A DNA stretch of 64,000 nt from Mesorhizobium sp. B2-4-3 (GTDB lineage: Bacteria; Pseudomonadota; Alphaproteobacteria; Rhizobiales; Rhizobiaceae), in assembly GCF_006442815.1 (NCBI RefSeq), contig NZ_VFVL01000001.1, forward strand, positions 372,001 to 436,000, given 5' to 3'. Made by a program: the position numbers and the translations under genes. Shown in pieces: positions 16,118-25,594 of the stretch (position 1 is its first letter; each line of letters opens with the position of its first letter). A model generated the notes under the pieces. The model was given only the letters and a program-made list of their open reading frames with translations, ran no database searches and was not told the DNA's origin.

Positions 16118-18205
16118 ATGAACTGGTCGATCTCCTTCGAGCCGCTGGTTTCCTGGCCGCTTTTTGGCCTGCTCTTCGTGCCGTTGCTGCTGCTGGCGCT
16201 GGTCGGCCTGTGGTTCCGCCAACGCGGCTCGGCGCTTCGCTTCGTCGCGCTGCTCGCGCTTGCCGCGGCGCTGCTCAACCCGGTGTTCCTCGCCGAGGAA
16301 CGCGAGGCGCTGAAGAGCGTCGTCGCTCTCATCGTCGATCGCAGCCAGAGCCAGGACATCGGCGACCGCGCCAAGCAGACCGACGAGGCGCTGGCCGGGT
16401 TGCAGCAGCGCCTTGCCCGCTTCAAGCAGTTCGATGTCCGTGTCGTCGAGGCCGGTAAGTCCGAAGCCGCCGACGAGCGCACCGAAACCAGGCTGTTCAG
16501 CGCGCTGGAGGGCACTTTCCGCGACGTGCCGCCGTCGCGCATCGGTGGCACGATCATGATCACCGATGGCGAGGTGCATGATGCGCCGGCCGGCGCGCCG
16601 GAGTTCAACGCGCCGCTGCATGCGCTGATCACCGGCAACGAGCACGAGAAGGACCGCCGCATCCGCTTCGAGAACGCGCCGCGCTTCGGCCTCGTCGGCA
16701 AGCCGCTCGACATGACCTACCGCGTCATCTCGACGGAAGGCGACGGCGCTCCGGTGGACGTGCGTGTCTCGGTGAATGGCGAGCAGGTCTCGGTCGAGCA
16801 CGCGACCGTCGGCCAGCCGATGAAGCTCTCTGTCACCATACCCAATGCCGGCCGGAACATCGTCCAGCTCGGCATCGACCGGGAGCCCGGCGAGCTGACC
16901 GACGCCAACAACCGGGCGATCGCCTTGGTCGACGGTATCCGCGAGAACCTGCGCGTGCTCTTGGTTTCCGGCGAGCCGCATGCCGGCGAGCGCACATGGC
17001 GCAACCTTTTGAAGTCGGACGCATCGGTCGATCTCGTCCACTTCACCATTCTGCGCCCGCCGGAAAAGCAGGACGGCACGCCGATCAACGAGCTGTCGCT
17101 GATCGCTTTCCCGACGCGCGAGCTGTTCGTCGAGAAGATCAAGGATTTCGACCTGATCATCTTCGACCGCTATCAGCACCGCGACGTGCTGCCGATCCTC
17201 TATTACGATTACATCTCCGAATATGTCGAAAAAGGCGGCGCGCTGCTGATTGCCGCCGGCCCCGAATATGCCGGCGAAAACTCCATCGCCCGCACGCCGC
17301 TCAACGCCGCGCTGCCGGCCATGCCGACCGGCGAGGTGGTGGACAAGGCCTTCTATCCGCGCCTGACCGATCTCGGCCAGCGCCATCCGGTGACGCGCGG
17401 GCTCGACGGCTCGGCGAGCGAGCCGCCGCATTGGAGCCGCTGGTTCCGCACCATCGGTGTCAAGAATCCGCAAGGCGAAGTGGTGATGAAGGGCGCCGAC
17501 GATCGGCCCCTGCTCCTGCTCGACCGCAAGGGCGAAGGCCGTGTCGGCATGCTGCTCTCCGACCAGGGCTGGCTGTGGGCGCGCGGCTTCGAGGGCGGCG
17601 GGCCGCATGTCCAGCTTTATCGTCGCATCGCCCATTGGCTGATGAAGGAGCCGGAACTGGAAGAGGAACGGCTGACCGCCGACGGCCGCGGCATGATGCT
17701 TGAAATCCGCCGCCAGACGATGAGCGACGATCCCGGTCCCGCCCAGGTCATCACGCCGTCCGGCAAGGCGGTGACGGTCAAGCTCGAGAAAGCCGAGCCC
17801 GGCATCTTCACCGGCAGCCTGCAGACCGGCGAGATCGGCCTTTACCAGATCGGCAATGGCGACCTCACCGCGCTTGCCCATGTCGGCCCGATCAACGCGC
17901 CGGAATTTTCCGACGTGATCTCGACCGAGGACAGGCTGAAAGCGCCTGCCGAGGCAACCGGCGGCAGCGTGCGGCGGCTGGCGCCGCCGTCGACGCTCGG
18001 CAATCTCGCCGGCGGCGTGACGCTGCCGTCGATCATCCCTGTCCGCTCTTCCGCGGCCGCTTCGGGCGACGACTGGATCGGCCTGCGCACCACCGACGAC
18101 AGCTCGCTCAAGGCCGTGTCGCGCGTGCCGCTGTTCGGCGGCTTTCTCGGCCTCGGCCTGCTGCTGCTCGCCATCGGCTCGATGTGGTATCGCGAAGGAC
18201 GGTGA
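16118..18205 (+). CDS. Membrane protein with glutamine-amidotransferase-like domain, MoxR operon
   Basis: A 695-aa protein with two N-terminal membrane helices (about residues 10-32 and 39-56), a large periplasmic part and a C-terminal helix (FLGLGLLLLAIGSMWYREGR at the end). The central segment FDLIIFDRYQHRDVLPILYY and EYVEKGGALLIAAGPEYAGE resembles class I glutamine amidotransferase folds seen in MoxR-operon partners. The catalytic Cys expected for a true amidotransferase is not visible, so the domain is probably structural. It is the last gene of the operon and is followed by a dispersed repeat. Confidence 0.85.
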   Translation: MNWSISFEPLVSWPLFGLLFVPLLLLALVGLWFRQRGSALRFVALLALAAALLNPVFLAEEREALKSVVALIVDRSQSQDIGDRAKQTDEALAGLQQRLARFKQFDVRVVEAGKSEAADERTETRLFSALEGTFRDVPPSRIGGTIMITDGEVHDAPAGAPEFNAPLHALITGNEHEKDRRIRFENAPRFGLVGKPLDMTYRVISTEGDGAPVDVRVSVNGEQVSVEHATVGQPMKLSVTIPNAGRNIVQLGIDREPGELTDANNRAIALVDGIRENLRVLLVSGEPHAGERTWRNLLKSDASVDLVHFTILRPPEKQDGTPINELSLIAFPTRELFVEKIKDFDLIIFDRYQHRDVLPILYYDYISEYVEKGGALLIAAGPEYAGENSIARTPLNAALPAMPTGEVVDKAFYPRLTDLGQRHPVTRGLDGSASEPPHWSRWFRTIGVKNPQGEVVMKGADDRPLLLLDRKGEGRVGMLLSDQGWLWARGFEGGGPHVQLYRRIAHWLMKEPELEEERLTADGRGMMLEIRRQTMSDDPGPAQVITPSGKAVTVKLEKAEPGIFTGSLQTGEIGLYQIGNGDLTALAHVGPINAPEFSDVISTEDRLKAPAEATGGSVRRLAPPSTLGNLAGGVTLPSIIPVRSSAAASGDDWIGLRTTDDSSLKAVSRVPLFGGFLGLGLLLLAIGSMWYREGR

Positions 18206-18213
18206 GCTTCTTA

Positions 18214-18371
18214 CATCTCCCCTTGTTGTGGGAGAGGTCGGATCGCCCCGATTTGTCCTTCACAAATCGGCTGGCAATCCGGGTGAGGGGTAGTTGGCGC
18301 CAAGCTGGAACACCCCTCATCCGTCTCGGCGCTGCGCGCCGATCCACCTTCTCCCGCAAGGGGAGAAGGAA
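18214..18371. repeat. Dispersed intergenic repeat, copy 1
   Basis: This element contains nested inverted segments: TCTCCCCTTG near the left end and CAAGGGGAGA near the right end. The stretch 18305-18369 (CTGGAACACCCCTCATCCGT through AAGGGGAGAAGG) is nearly identical to 40640-40706, the second copy in this window. Such mosaics are common between rhizobial genes and contain no open frame. It fills the gap between the MoxR operon and clpS, which converge on it. Confidence 0.8.
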
Positions 18372-18383
18372 AGCGCGCCGCCC

Positions 18384-18689
18384 CTACTCTTCAGGCTCGA
18401 CGGTGAACAGCAGCGGATAGCCCTTGGCCTTGCCGGCGTCGGTCGCCCGCGTCGCCTTGGTCTCGGCGATATCCTTGGTGAACACCGCGACGACGCAGAC
18501 ACCGCGCGTATGCGCGGTGATCATGACGCGGTGCGCCTGGTCTTCGCTCAGCTTGAATTCGCCCTTGAGCACCGTCACCACGAACTCGCGCGGCGTGAAA
18601 TCGTCATTGACGAGGATGACCTTGTAGAGCTTCGGCCGCTCGGTCTTCGGCTGCGGCTTGACGCGGGGCTTGATGACGGTTTCTGGCAT
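18384..18689 (-). CDS. clpS: ATP-dependent Clp protease adaptor ClpS
   Basis: A 101-aa adaptor that delivers N-end-rule substrates to ClpAP. The binding pocket signature LVNDDFTPREFVVTVL (about residues 26-41) and the segment MITAHTRGVCVVAVFTKDIA are typical. An N-terminal Pro/Lys-rich extension of about 20 residues is also usual and engages ClpA. clpA is not adjacent, so this may be one of the two ClpS paralogues found in many rhizobia. It is transcribed alone. Confidence 0.93.
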   Translation of the reverse strand: MPETVIKPRVKPQPKTERPKLYKVILVNDDFTPREFVVTVLKGEFKLSEDQAHRVMITAHTRGVCVVAVFTKDIAETKATRATDAGKAKGYPLLFTVEPEE

Positions 18690-18817
18690 CGGATCCGGCG
18701 GCGAGGAACTGAGTTCTCGCTCTCATTTTGTCACGCTGAAAAACACCCGTCCAACCCTCCGCGTGGATAGCGACGGATTGGACGTTCGACCTTATGTGGG
18801 GAAGCGCCGCCGGAGGG

Positions 18818-19162
18818 TCAACGGCCCTGGCGTCCGACCGGACGACGCATCGGGGTGCCCGATCTGCCTGAACCGACGTCGCCATCCATGCCCGAGCCGC
18901 GCTCCATGAAGGCAAAGAATATCCAGCCGGCCAAGCCGATCAGCGTTATGCCGGTCAGCACGAGCAGCATCCAGGACTGTGCCGGCGTGATGTAGTCGAA
19001 GCTCGAGGAGATCAGTGGAGCGAAAAGCTCGGGTTCGGTCCTGCCGCTGGCGGGATCCGGCACGGGGCTTGCGGTAAAGATGATCAACGATCGTGCCGCC
19101 GCGGTGGCGATCAGGCCGCCGAGCGTCAGCGAGCGCATCAGGGACGAAAACCGCTTCTTCAT
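18818..19162 (-). CDS. Small membrane protein, unknown
   Basis: A 114-aa protein with two hydrophobic segments: residues about 9-27 (LTLGGLIATAAARSLIIFTA) and about 60-82 (SWMLLVLTGITLIGLAGWIF). A short periplasmic loop lies between them, and a Gly/Arg-rich disordered tail follows. The ATG at 19162 has AGGA 8 bases upstream. No family recognised. Neighbours give no clear functional hint. Confidence 0.55.
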   Translation of the reverse strand: MKKRFSSLMRSLTLGGLIATAAARSLIIFTASPVPDPASGRTEPELFAPLISSSFDYITPAQSWMLLVLTGITLIGLAGWIFFAFMERGSGMDGDVGSGRSGTPMRRPVGRQGR

Positions 19163-19311
19163 GCGGATTGTCCTACAGCACCGGCATTGCAATCAGGTTA
19201 AGGATAGACTGATGCGATGGAAACCTGCCGGTTTCGGGCTTCCCGCCGCAAGCAAGCCGCTCCTGCCGAAATCGACTGGAGCGGCTTCATCTAGTGGCGC
19301 CGAGCGCTGGA

Positions 19312-19587
19312 TCAGGGCTTCTTGGCAGCCGGCTTCGCAGCAGCGGGCTTCGCAGCCGACGCCTTCTTCTTGACCGGGCACTTGTGCGTCTTGGTCACTT
19401 TGCAGGCCTTCTTGGCAGCGACTTTCTTCATCGGCTTCGCAGCCGTGCTATCCGCAGGAGCAGCCGTGGTGGTCGCGGTCGAAGCAGCCGGGGCAGCCGT
19501 CGTCGTTGCGGCGGCATTGCCGAGCGCCGGCATCGCGAAGGCGAGAGCAACACCGAGGCCGAGGGCGGAGAGGATGGACTTCTTCAT
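19312..19587 (-). CDS. Secreted Ala/Lys-rich low-complexity protein
   Basis: A 91-aa protein with a signal peptide (MKKSILSALGLGVALAFAMP, cleavage near GNA-AA). The mature part is Ala/Thr-rich, then KKACKVTKTHKCPVKKK with two Cys, then a tail of AAKP repeats. It is strongly basic. It resembles small alphaproteobacterial PsiF-like or histone-like exported proteins only in composition; no family can be assigned. A site GGAAATGAAG precedes the ATG. It lies just downstream of another small secreted protein on the same strand, 37 bp apart. Confidence 0.6.
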   Translation of the reverse strand: MKKSILSALGLGVALAFAMPALGNAAATTTAAPAASTATTTAAPADSTAAKPMKKVAAKKACKVTKTHKCPVKKKASAAKPAAAKPAAKKP

Positions 19588-19624
19588 GGCTTCATTTCCT
19601 TTTTCTTGCAGGTCTGGATGAGTG

Positions 19625-19927
19625 TCACTGAACGGGATCGATCGGTGCCACTCCAAGCAGCTTCAAAGCATTTGCGAGCATCCGGATTCCCTGTGCCTGT
19701 TTCTTGTTGGCACAGAACCGGTTTCCCTTTCTTTGCAGTGCTTTCGCCGCGGTGACCTGCGTTGCCGCGGCATGGGTTTCGAGGGCTTCGTCAACCTGAC
19801 GGCTCAGATTGGTGCAACGCTCGGTCCGGGTGAGCGGCGCGACCTTAGCGGTGGAGGCACCGGCCGCTGCTGTGACGAGCGATATGCTGAGCAAAGCACC
19901 CGTCACGCTGATCCAGAACCTCTGCAT
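19625..19927 (-). CDS. Small secreted protein, PsiF-like context
   Basis: A 100-aa protein with a signal peptide (MQRFWISVTGALLSISLVTA, cleavage near GAS). The mature part holds two cysteines, in RTERCTNLSRQVDEAL and GNRFCANKKQAQGIRML, which probably form a disulfide-linked helical hairpin. No family recognised. It is the first gene of a likely two-gene unit with the Ala/Lys-rich secreted protein and is divergent from the two-component system (238 bp between the starts). Confidence 0.6.
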   Translation of the reverse strand: MQRFWISVTGALLSISLVTAAAGASTAKVAPLTRTERCTNLSRQVDEALETHAAATQVTAAKALQRKGNRFCANKKQAQGIRMLANALKLLGVAPIDPVQ

Positions 19928-20164
19928 TGGTCTTGTCCGTTACTCCGGAAACTCGCGTCGCAGCCGATGACCTGGCCGCCACGGCACCGGTTATGCCCTT
20001 GAAATTTTTCACCAGTTTTTCCCGACTGTAGAATTTTGTTTCTGGATTGTTTCTGGGGAATCCGGCCGGCGGACGATCGCGGCCACTGGCCAAGATGTGG
20101 CCCGAATTCTATCGTGTGGGTGTTTAGCGAAGGGATATCCGGCAAACAGAATGATAGGTCTCGA

Positions 20165-20881
20165 GTGAAATCCGATGCGCACATACTGATCGTCGACGAC
20201 GACAAGGGCATACGCGACCTGCTGCAGGAGTTTTTCCAGAAGCGCGGGCTGCATACGACGGTGGCTGCCGACGGCATCGAAATGGAAGCGGTCCTGCGCC
20301 GCACGCCGGTGGACCTGATCATTCTCGACGTGATGCTGCCCGGCAAAAGCGGGCTTGAGCTTTGCCGCGAGATCCGCGCCAACTACACCACGCCGATCAT
20401 CATGCTGACCGCGGTCACCGAAACGACCGACCGCGTTGTGGGCCTTGAAATGGGCGCCGACGACTACGTGCCCAAGCCCTTCGACCCGCGCGAGCTTTTG
20501 GCCCGTATCCGCGCCGTGCTGCGCCGCAACGGCAGTGCCGAGCCGCGTAGGCCCACCGCCAGGCAGATTTACCGCTTTGCCGGCTGGACCATGGATTGCG
20601 CGAGGCGTCGCCTGACGGCGCCCGACGACGTCCGGGTGGAACTGACGATGGCGGAGTTCAACCTGCTGCAGACCTTCGTCAAGAGCGCGCAGCGCGTGCT
20701 TACCCGCGAGCAGTTGATCGAGCTCTCCGGCGGCGACACCGGCTACAGCTTCGACCGCAGCGTCGACATTCTGGTGAGCCGCCTGCGCCGCAAGATGGAA
20801 GACGATCCGAAGACGCCGAAACTGATCCTGACCGTGCGCAGCGGCGGCTATCAGTTCCTGCCCGAGACGACGTCCGAATGA
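20165..20881 (+). CDS. OmpR-family response regulator
   Basis: A 238-aa regulator with an N-terminal receiver domain: acidic pocket D11-D13 in LIVDDDKG, phospho-acceptor Asp55 in LIILDVMLPG and Lys in YVPKPFDPREL. The C-terminal winged helix starts around residue 140 and includes ELTMAEFNLLQTFV and DRSVDILVSRLRRKME. The start is a GTG with AGG upstream; the frame extends further upstream, but that sequence lacks similarity. The stop overlaps the ATG of the histidine kinase (ATGA), so the two form a pair. Target genes are not evident; the divergent small secreted genes are candidates. Confidence 0.93.
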   Translation: MKSDAHILIVDDDKGIRDLLQEFFQKRGLHTTVAADGIEMEAVLRRTPVDLIILDVMLPGKSGLELCREIRANYTTPIIMLTAVTETTDRVVGLEMGADDYVPKPFDPRELLARIRAVLRRNGSAEPRRPTARQIYRFAGWTMDCARRRLTAPDDVRVELTMAEFNLLQTFVKSAQRVLTREQLIELSGGDTGYSFDRSVDILVSRLRRKMEDDPKTPKLILTVRSGGYQFLPETTSE

Positions 20882-22287
20882 GACGCTTCCTGCCGCAGAC
20901 CCTGCCAGTCTGGGTGCTGCTCATCGTCATTGCCGGCCTCATGCTCAGCCAGGTGGCGACGCTCTACATCGTCGCGCGCGACCGAGCCGCCGCCAACAGC
21001 GTCGTCGATCTCTACCGGTTGAACGACCGCGCCTATTCGCTGGTGCAGCTGATGCATGACGCCACGCCCGAAGAGCGCAAGGCGACCGCGTCCGGCCTGT
21101 TCAACTCGACCTATGCGCTGACGGTTTCGGACACGCCCGCCGTCACCTCGTCGATCGCCGGCGACGACCAGCTTGCCGAGTTGGAGGATATCCTGGTCGG
21201 CCGCCTGTCGAAGTTCGGCATCACCGATGCGCGCGTGCGGCGCGATCCGGCCACCCAGGAGGCCGATGTCCCGGACGGACGGGCGGTGAACAAGGATGTT
21301 GGCCAGGTCGAGCGCGACCTGCTGGTCCTGGCCGCGGATTTCGCGCAAAGCGACAAGCTGACCGCCTCGCTGCGCTTTTCCGACGGGCAGTGGCTGAATT
21401 TCACCGAACCGATCACGCCGGCGGGACCGATTCTCAGCCTCGACAGCCTGCCGCTCTATTCGCTGATCGCCGGTTTGATCGTGGTCATGTCGATATGGTC
21501 GCTGCGCCGGCTGACCGCGCCCTACCGGATGATGGAAACGGCGGTGACCCGCATTGGCAACGACCTGAAAAGCCCGCCGATCGCCGAAAGCGGCAGCCGC
21601 GAGATCCGCGCCGCGGCAAAGGCGATCAACGCCATGCAGATGCGGCTGCGCGATTATGTCGAGGACCGCGAGCACCTCGCGGCGGCGCTGGCGCATGATC
21701 TGCGCACGCCGCTGACCCGGATGCGCCTGCGCCTCGAACTGCTGCGCAGGTCGCCCGCGCGCGAGGCGCTGGCGCACGACCTTGCCGACATCGAAAGCAT
21801 CGCGAGCTCGGTCATCGACTTCGCCAAATTCGAGGTGACCGAGGAAAAGGCCGAGCGGATCGATTTCTGGTCGCTGGTGGAATCGGTCGCGGACTCCTTC
21901 GACGGCGCATCCTTCGACGAAGACGTGGTCCCGTCGCGCGGCCTGATCTGCATCGCGCGGCCGGTGGCGCTGCGGCGCTGCATCACCAATCTCATCCAGA
22001 ACGCGGTGACCTACGGCAAGAAGGCGCATCTCGGCGTGCGGCGGTCCGGCGACACGATCACGCTCTCGATCCGCGACGAAGGCCCGGGCATCCCGCAGGC
22101 GAAGCTGGACGCGGTGTTCGGCTCCTTCGTGCGGCTGGAGGAATCGCGCAACCGCACCACCGGCGGCCTCGGCCTCGGCCTCACCATCGCCCGCAACATC
22201 GCGCGCGGCGCCGGCGGCGAGGTCGATCTTTCCAACTACCCCGGAGGAGGCCTGCTGACGGAGCTGCGGCTGCCGGTGGCAGCTTGA
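20878..22287 (+). CDS. Sensor histidine kinase, EnvZ type
   Basis: A 469-aa kinase. Two membrane helices (about residues 11-33 and 191-209) flank a periplasmic sensor domain of about 155 residues. A HAMP linker follows (LRRLTAPYRMMETAV). The phospho-accepting His is in LAAALAHDLRTPLTRMRL, and the ATPase boxes are N (NLIQNAVTYG), G1 (DEGPGIP) and G2 (GGLGLGLTIARNI). It pairs with the overlapping response regulator. The periplasmic domain gives no ligand clue, although it lacks cysteines. Confidence 0.93.
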   Translation: MRRFLPQTLPVWVLLIVIAGLMLSQVATLYIVARDRAAANSVVDLYRLNDRAYSLVQLMHDATPEERKATASGLFNSTYALTVSDTPAVTSSIAGDDQLAELEDILVGRLSKFGITDARVRRDPATQEADVPDGRAVNKDVGQVERDLLVLAADFAQSDKLTASLRFSDGQWLNFTEPITPAGPILSLDSLPLYSLIAGLIVVMSIWSLRRLTAPYRMMETAVTRIGNDLKSPPIAESGSREIRAAAKAINAMQMRLRDYVEDREHLAAALAHDLRTPLTRMRLRLELLRRSPAREALAHDLADIESIASSVIDFAKFEVTEEKAERIDFWSLVESVADSFDGASFDEDVVPSRGLICIARPVALRRCITNLIQNAVTYGKKAHLGVRRSGDTITLSIRDEGPGIPQAKLDAVFGSFVRLEESRNRTTGGLGLGLTIARNIARGAGGEVDLSNYPGGGLLTELRLPVAA

Positions 22288-22382
22288 GTCAGGAGCTGGT
22301 GCTGTCTGCCATCGGCGCCTCTGGATCAGTCGAACCATCCTTGTGATAGTGCGGCCCGCCTGGTTACGAGGGAAATCCACCT

Positions 22383-22757
22383 ATGTTCTACGCCGTCCTT
22401 GCCTATCACGTCGAAGATACTGTGCAGTCCTGGTCGCCCAACGAGGATGCGGCGCTGATGAAGGACCTGCTCGAGGTCAACGACAGGCTGACCCGCGAGG
22501 GCAAGCTCGGGCCGGCGGCGAGGCTGGGCGCAACGGGCGAGGCTGTGACGCTGCGCGGTCCGGGTGAAGGCATGGTGATCGACGGTCCCTTCGCCGAGAC
22601 CAAGGAGCAGTTGCTCGGCCTCTATGTCCTCGACTGCGCGAACCAGGACGAAGCGATCGCCGCCGCGCGCGACTTGAAGCGCGTCAACCCGTCCGCCGTC
22701 TACGAGATCCGGCCGATCATGCTTTATCTGCCCGGCGCGCCGCTGACGGTAAGCTGA
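22383..22757 (+). CDS. YCII-related (DGPF) domain protein
   Basis: A 124-aa protein of the YciI-like superfamily. The signature VIDGPFAETKEQLLG (about residues 62-76) defines the DGPFAETKE subgroup, often encoded beside ECF sigma factors. No sigma factor lies next to this copy. The fold is a ferredoxin-like barrel, with a proposed but unproven enzymatic role; a His in LAYHVEDTV (residue 9) could be catalytic. It is monocistronic and convergent with the decarboxylase gene. Confidence 0.85.
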   Translation: MFYAVLAYHVEDTVQSWSPNEDAALMKDLLEVNDRLTREGKLGPAARLGATGEAVTLRGPGEGMVIDGPFAETKEQLLGLYVLDCANQDEAIAAARDLKRVNPSAVYEIRPIMLYLPGAPLTVS

Positions 22758-22777
22758 GACAGGCTCCCGAGCGTGCT

Positions 22778-24256
22778 TCAGGCTGGTGTCGCGGCCTCGA
22801 TTTCCCGCCCTTGCCGGAGCATCTCGCTGACCACCAGGTCGAGATCGTCGCGGCGCGTGCGGTGATTGGCAATTGCCACCCTTAGGCAATGCCGGCCGTG
22901 CACGGTCGTGTCGGACAGGGCCGCGATGCCCTCCTCCTGGAGTCTCAGCATGATCTCGGTGTTGAAAGCCTTGAGCCGCTCTTCGGACGCGCCCGCCAGC
23001 CGGTGGCGGAAGCTGACGATGTTGATGGTGGTCGGCGCCATCAGCTCAAGTGTTGGCTCCGCTTCGATCAGCCGGGTCAGGTAGCGGGCCTGTTCGATGT
23101 TCTGGTCGATCAGCCGGCCGAACTTCTCGACGCCGTGCTCCTTCAGCGCCATCCAGATTTTGAGCGCCCGGAAGCCCCGCGATGTCTGCAAGCCGTAATC
23201 GTGCAGCCACTCTCCGGACGCGAGGCCGCGCGGCGTCGATTCCAGATATTCCGGCGTGACGGCAAATGTATTCCGGTGCGCGGATGCGTCCCGCACCAGC
23301 GCGCAGCCGGCCTCGAACGGCGCATGCAGCCATTTGTGCGGATCGAGCGCGATCGAATCCGCCTGTGCGATGCCGGCGACGAGCGATCGGCTCTCGGGCG
23401 CGATCGCGATCAGCGCGCCGATGCAGCCGTCGACATGGAACCAGAGGTCCTCTTCGGCCGCCGCGCTTGCCAGCGCCTGAAGGTCGTCGACGGCGCCTGT
23501 GTTTACGGTGCCGGCGGTGCCGATCACGCAGGCCGGCTTGAATCCCGCCGCGCGGTCCTCCGCGATTGCCGCCTTGAGCGCGGCGATATCGATGCGCGAC
23601 CCGGCGTCGGTCGGGATTCGCCGCAACGCCCGATTGCCGAGGCCCAGCAGCTCCATGGCCTTGCGGTGGCAGGAATGCACCTGGTCCGAGGCATAGTAGC
23701 GCAGCGGCCTGGGGATAGCGCCGACGCCACGTTCGCGCACGTCGACACCCGCCTTGGCGTTGCGCGCCACGGTCAGGCCGATGATGTTGGCCATTGAGCC
23801 GCCGCTGACCAGCGTGCCGCTGGCCGAGGCCGGGAAGCCGACCATCTCCTTCACCCAGTTGACGACCTGGCTGTCCATCAGCGCCGCGGCATGGTTGCCG
23901 CCGCCGAGATTGGAGCCCTGGATTGCCGCCAGGAAATCGCCGAGCGCGCCGGTGAAGTTGCTGGATCCCATGTACCAGGACCAGAAACGCGGATGGACGT
24001 TGCCCATCGGGTAAGGCATCAAATTGCGGGCGACATCGTCATAGACGTCAGCCGCCGGCGCCGGCGAGCGCGGCAAGGATGCGCCGAAGAATGCCCGCAC
24101 CTCGGCCGGCATCTCGCGCCAGACCGGCCGGTCGCGGACATCCTTGAGATAGGCGATGGCATCGTCGAGGATCCGGTGCGAGAGCGCTCCCACATCGGTC
24201 CAGTCCGGCGGATCGAGCGTTTCCTCCGCGTTGGTCGCTTCCTGAAATGTATCCAT
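22778..24256 (-). CDS. PLP-dependent group II decarboxylase (aromatic amino acid/glutamate type)
   Basis: A 492-aa pyridoxal-phosphate enzyme of the aromatic-L-amino-acid/glutamate/histidine decarboxylase family. The PLP Lys lies in ALDPHKWLHAPFEAG, and cofactor contacts appear in LVSGGSMANIIGLTV and the FHVDGCIGAL stretch that binds the pyridine nitrogen. The N-terminal PYPMGNVHPRFWSWYMG motif is typical of the DOPA-decarboxylase-like branch. It could make a trace amine, but the substrate cannot be read from sequence. The ATG has GGGAGAGG upstream. A terminator separates it from the cysteine-synthase-like gene, so it is probably transcribed separately. Confidence 0.85.
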   Translation of the reverse strand: MDTFQEATNAEETLDPPDWTDVGALSHRILDDAIAYLKDVRDRPVWREMPAEVRAFFGASLPRSPAPAADVYDDVARNLMPYPMGNVHPRFWSWYMGSSNFTGALGDFLAAIQGSNLGGGNHAAALMDSQVVNWVKEMVGFPASASGTLVSGGSMANIIGLTVARNAKAGVDVRERGVGAIPRPLRYYASDQVHSCHRKAMELLGLGNRALRRIPTDAGSRIDIAALKAAIAEDRAAGFKPACVIGTAGTVNTGAVDDLQALASAAAEEDLWFHVDGCIGALIAIAPESRSLVAGIAQADSIALDPHKWLHAPFEAGCALVRDASAHRNTFAVTPEYLESTPRGLASGEWLHDYGLQTSRGFRALKIWMALKEHGVEKFGRLIDQNIEQARYLTRLIEAEPTLELMAPTTINIVSFRHRLAGASEERLKAFNTEIMLRLQEEGIAALSDTTVHGRHCLRVAIANHRTRRDDLDLVVSEMLRQGREIEAATPA

Positions 24257-24291
24257 CTCGCCTCTCCCGCCGGCGCGCGTCGACCCGCGCG

Positions 24292-24327
24292 TAAAAAGAA
24301 CGACGCCGCCATGCGGGGGCGGCGTCG
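24292..24327 (-). terminator. Intrinsic terminator of the cysteine-synthase-like gene
   Basis: On the minus strand CGACGCCGCC pairs with GGCGGCGTCG across a 7-base loop and is followed by TTCTTTTT. It starts 13 bp after the stop codon. Confidence 0.8.
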
Positions 24328-24339
24328 CGGTCGGTGTCG

Positions 24340-25425
24340 TCAGGCTTCGAACTGGCAGCTTGGCGTCGAGCGCGACAGCGCCGTCTCCTCAGCGTCCATG
24401 TCGGCCTCGATGCCGTCGAAGAGCGGCGTCGACATGTAGCGCTCGCCGGTGTCGGGCAGCATGCACAGGATCACCGAGCCGGCCGGCGCCTTGCCGGCGA
24501 TCTGCCGCGCCACGGCGAAGGTGGCGCCGCCCGAAATGCCGGTGAAGATGCCTTCCTGCTGCGCCAGCGCCTTCGCCCATTTGATGCCTTCGGGACCGGG
24601 GATCGGCACCACCTCGTCATAGTAGCGCTGGTCGATCGCCTCTTGCAGCACGTTGGGGATGAAGTCCGGCGTCCAGCCCTGGATCGGATGCGGCTCGAAG
24701 GCCGGGTGGCTGGCGGCCGGCGCGCCGCCGGCACCGCGCTCTTGGCGCGTGCCGCTGCCGATCAGCTGCGCGTTCGCCGGTTCGGCCAGCACTATTCTGA
24801 CCTCCGGCCGCTCTCGGCGCAGCACGCGTCCGACGCCGGCAACCGTGCCGCCGGTGCCATAGCCGGTGACCAGATAGTCGAGGCGCGATCCGGCGAAATC
24901 ATTGATGATCTCGCGCGCCGTCGTCGCCTCATGGATGGCGGCATTGGCCTCGGTCTCGAACTGGCGCGCCAGGAACCAGCCATTGGCTTCGGCGAGCTCG
25001 ACCGCCTTCTTGTACATGCCGAAACCCTTCTGGGCGCGCGGCGTCAGCACCACCTTGGCGCCAAGCATGCGCATCAGCTTGCGGCGCTCGATGGAGAAGC
25101 TGTCGGCCATCGTCACCACCAGCGGATAACCTTTCTGCGCACAGACCATGGCAAGGCCGATGCCGGTGTTGCCGCTCGTCGCCTCCACCACCGTCTGGCC
25201 GGGCTTGAGCTTACCGCTGCGCTCGCCTTCCTCGATGATGTTGAGCGCCAGCCGGTCCTTGACCGAGGCCGCCGGATTGAAGAACTCGGCCTTCACATAG
25301 ATCGTCGCGTGACCCGGCCCGAGATTGTTGACGCGAATGACCGGCGTGTCGCCAACCGTATCGAGAATGCTGTCGAACAGCCGGCCGCGCCCGGACGTGG
25401 TTCTGATTTTCAATTGATGCAACAT
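24340..25425 (-). CDS. Cysteine synthase A-like PLP enzyme
   Basis: A 361-aa fold-type II PLP enzyme. The PLP Lys is residue 56 in NPAASVKDRLAL, the substrate loop is TSGNTGIGLA and the phosphate loop GTGGTVAGVGR. It would make cysteine from O-acetylserine and sulfide. It is about 45 residues longer than E. coli CysK, with an insertion rich in Gly/Ala (GTRQERGAGGAPAASHP) before the conserved PIQGWTPDFIP segment, as in several alphaproteobacterial paralogues; use of other substrates is possible. CGAGGAGA precedes the ATG. It is divergent from the SARP-type regulator, with 169 bp between the starts. Confidence 0.85.
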   Translation of the reverse strand: MLHQLKIRTTSGRGRLFDSILDTVGDTPVIRVNNLGPGHATIYVKAEFFNPAASVKDRLALNIIEEGERSGKLKPGQTVVEATSGNTGIGLAMVCAQKGYPLVVTMADSFSIERRKLMRMLGAKVVLTPRAQKGFGMYKKAVELAEANGWFLARQFETEANAAIHEATTAREIINDFAGSRLDYLVTGYGTGGTVAGVGRVLRRERPEVRIVLAEPANAQLIGSGTRQERGAGGAPAASHPAFEPHPIQGWTPDFIPNVLQEAIDQRYYDEVVPIPGPEGIKWAKALAQQEGIFTGISGGATFAVARQIAGKAPAGSVILCMLPDTGERYMSTPLFDGIEADMDAEETALSRSTPSCQFEA

Positions 25426-25594
25426 GGCTTTCTCCTCGATGTCCTCACGTGCCGGTTACAGACCGGCAGCCTTGGCGGCGCGGTTTCGACACCTGGCCGC
25501 GATAGGTTGCTTGATCTGCCGCAAAAGCGGCAACGGCGGCGTTCCTGCACGGAATGGGCTGCCGGCTGCCTCCTGTCGTCTTTGGTGATAGAAT

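Noticed and set aside
15671..17881. A 736-codon minus-strand frame antisense to the MoxR-operon membrane protein genes
   Set aside because: Composition (Arg, His, Gln, Asp rich) is that of an antisense shadow; the plus-strand proteins have proper membrane helices and family features.
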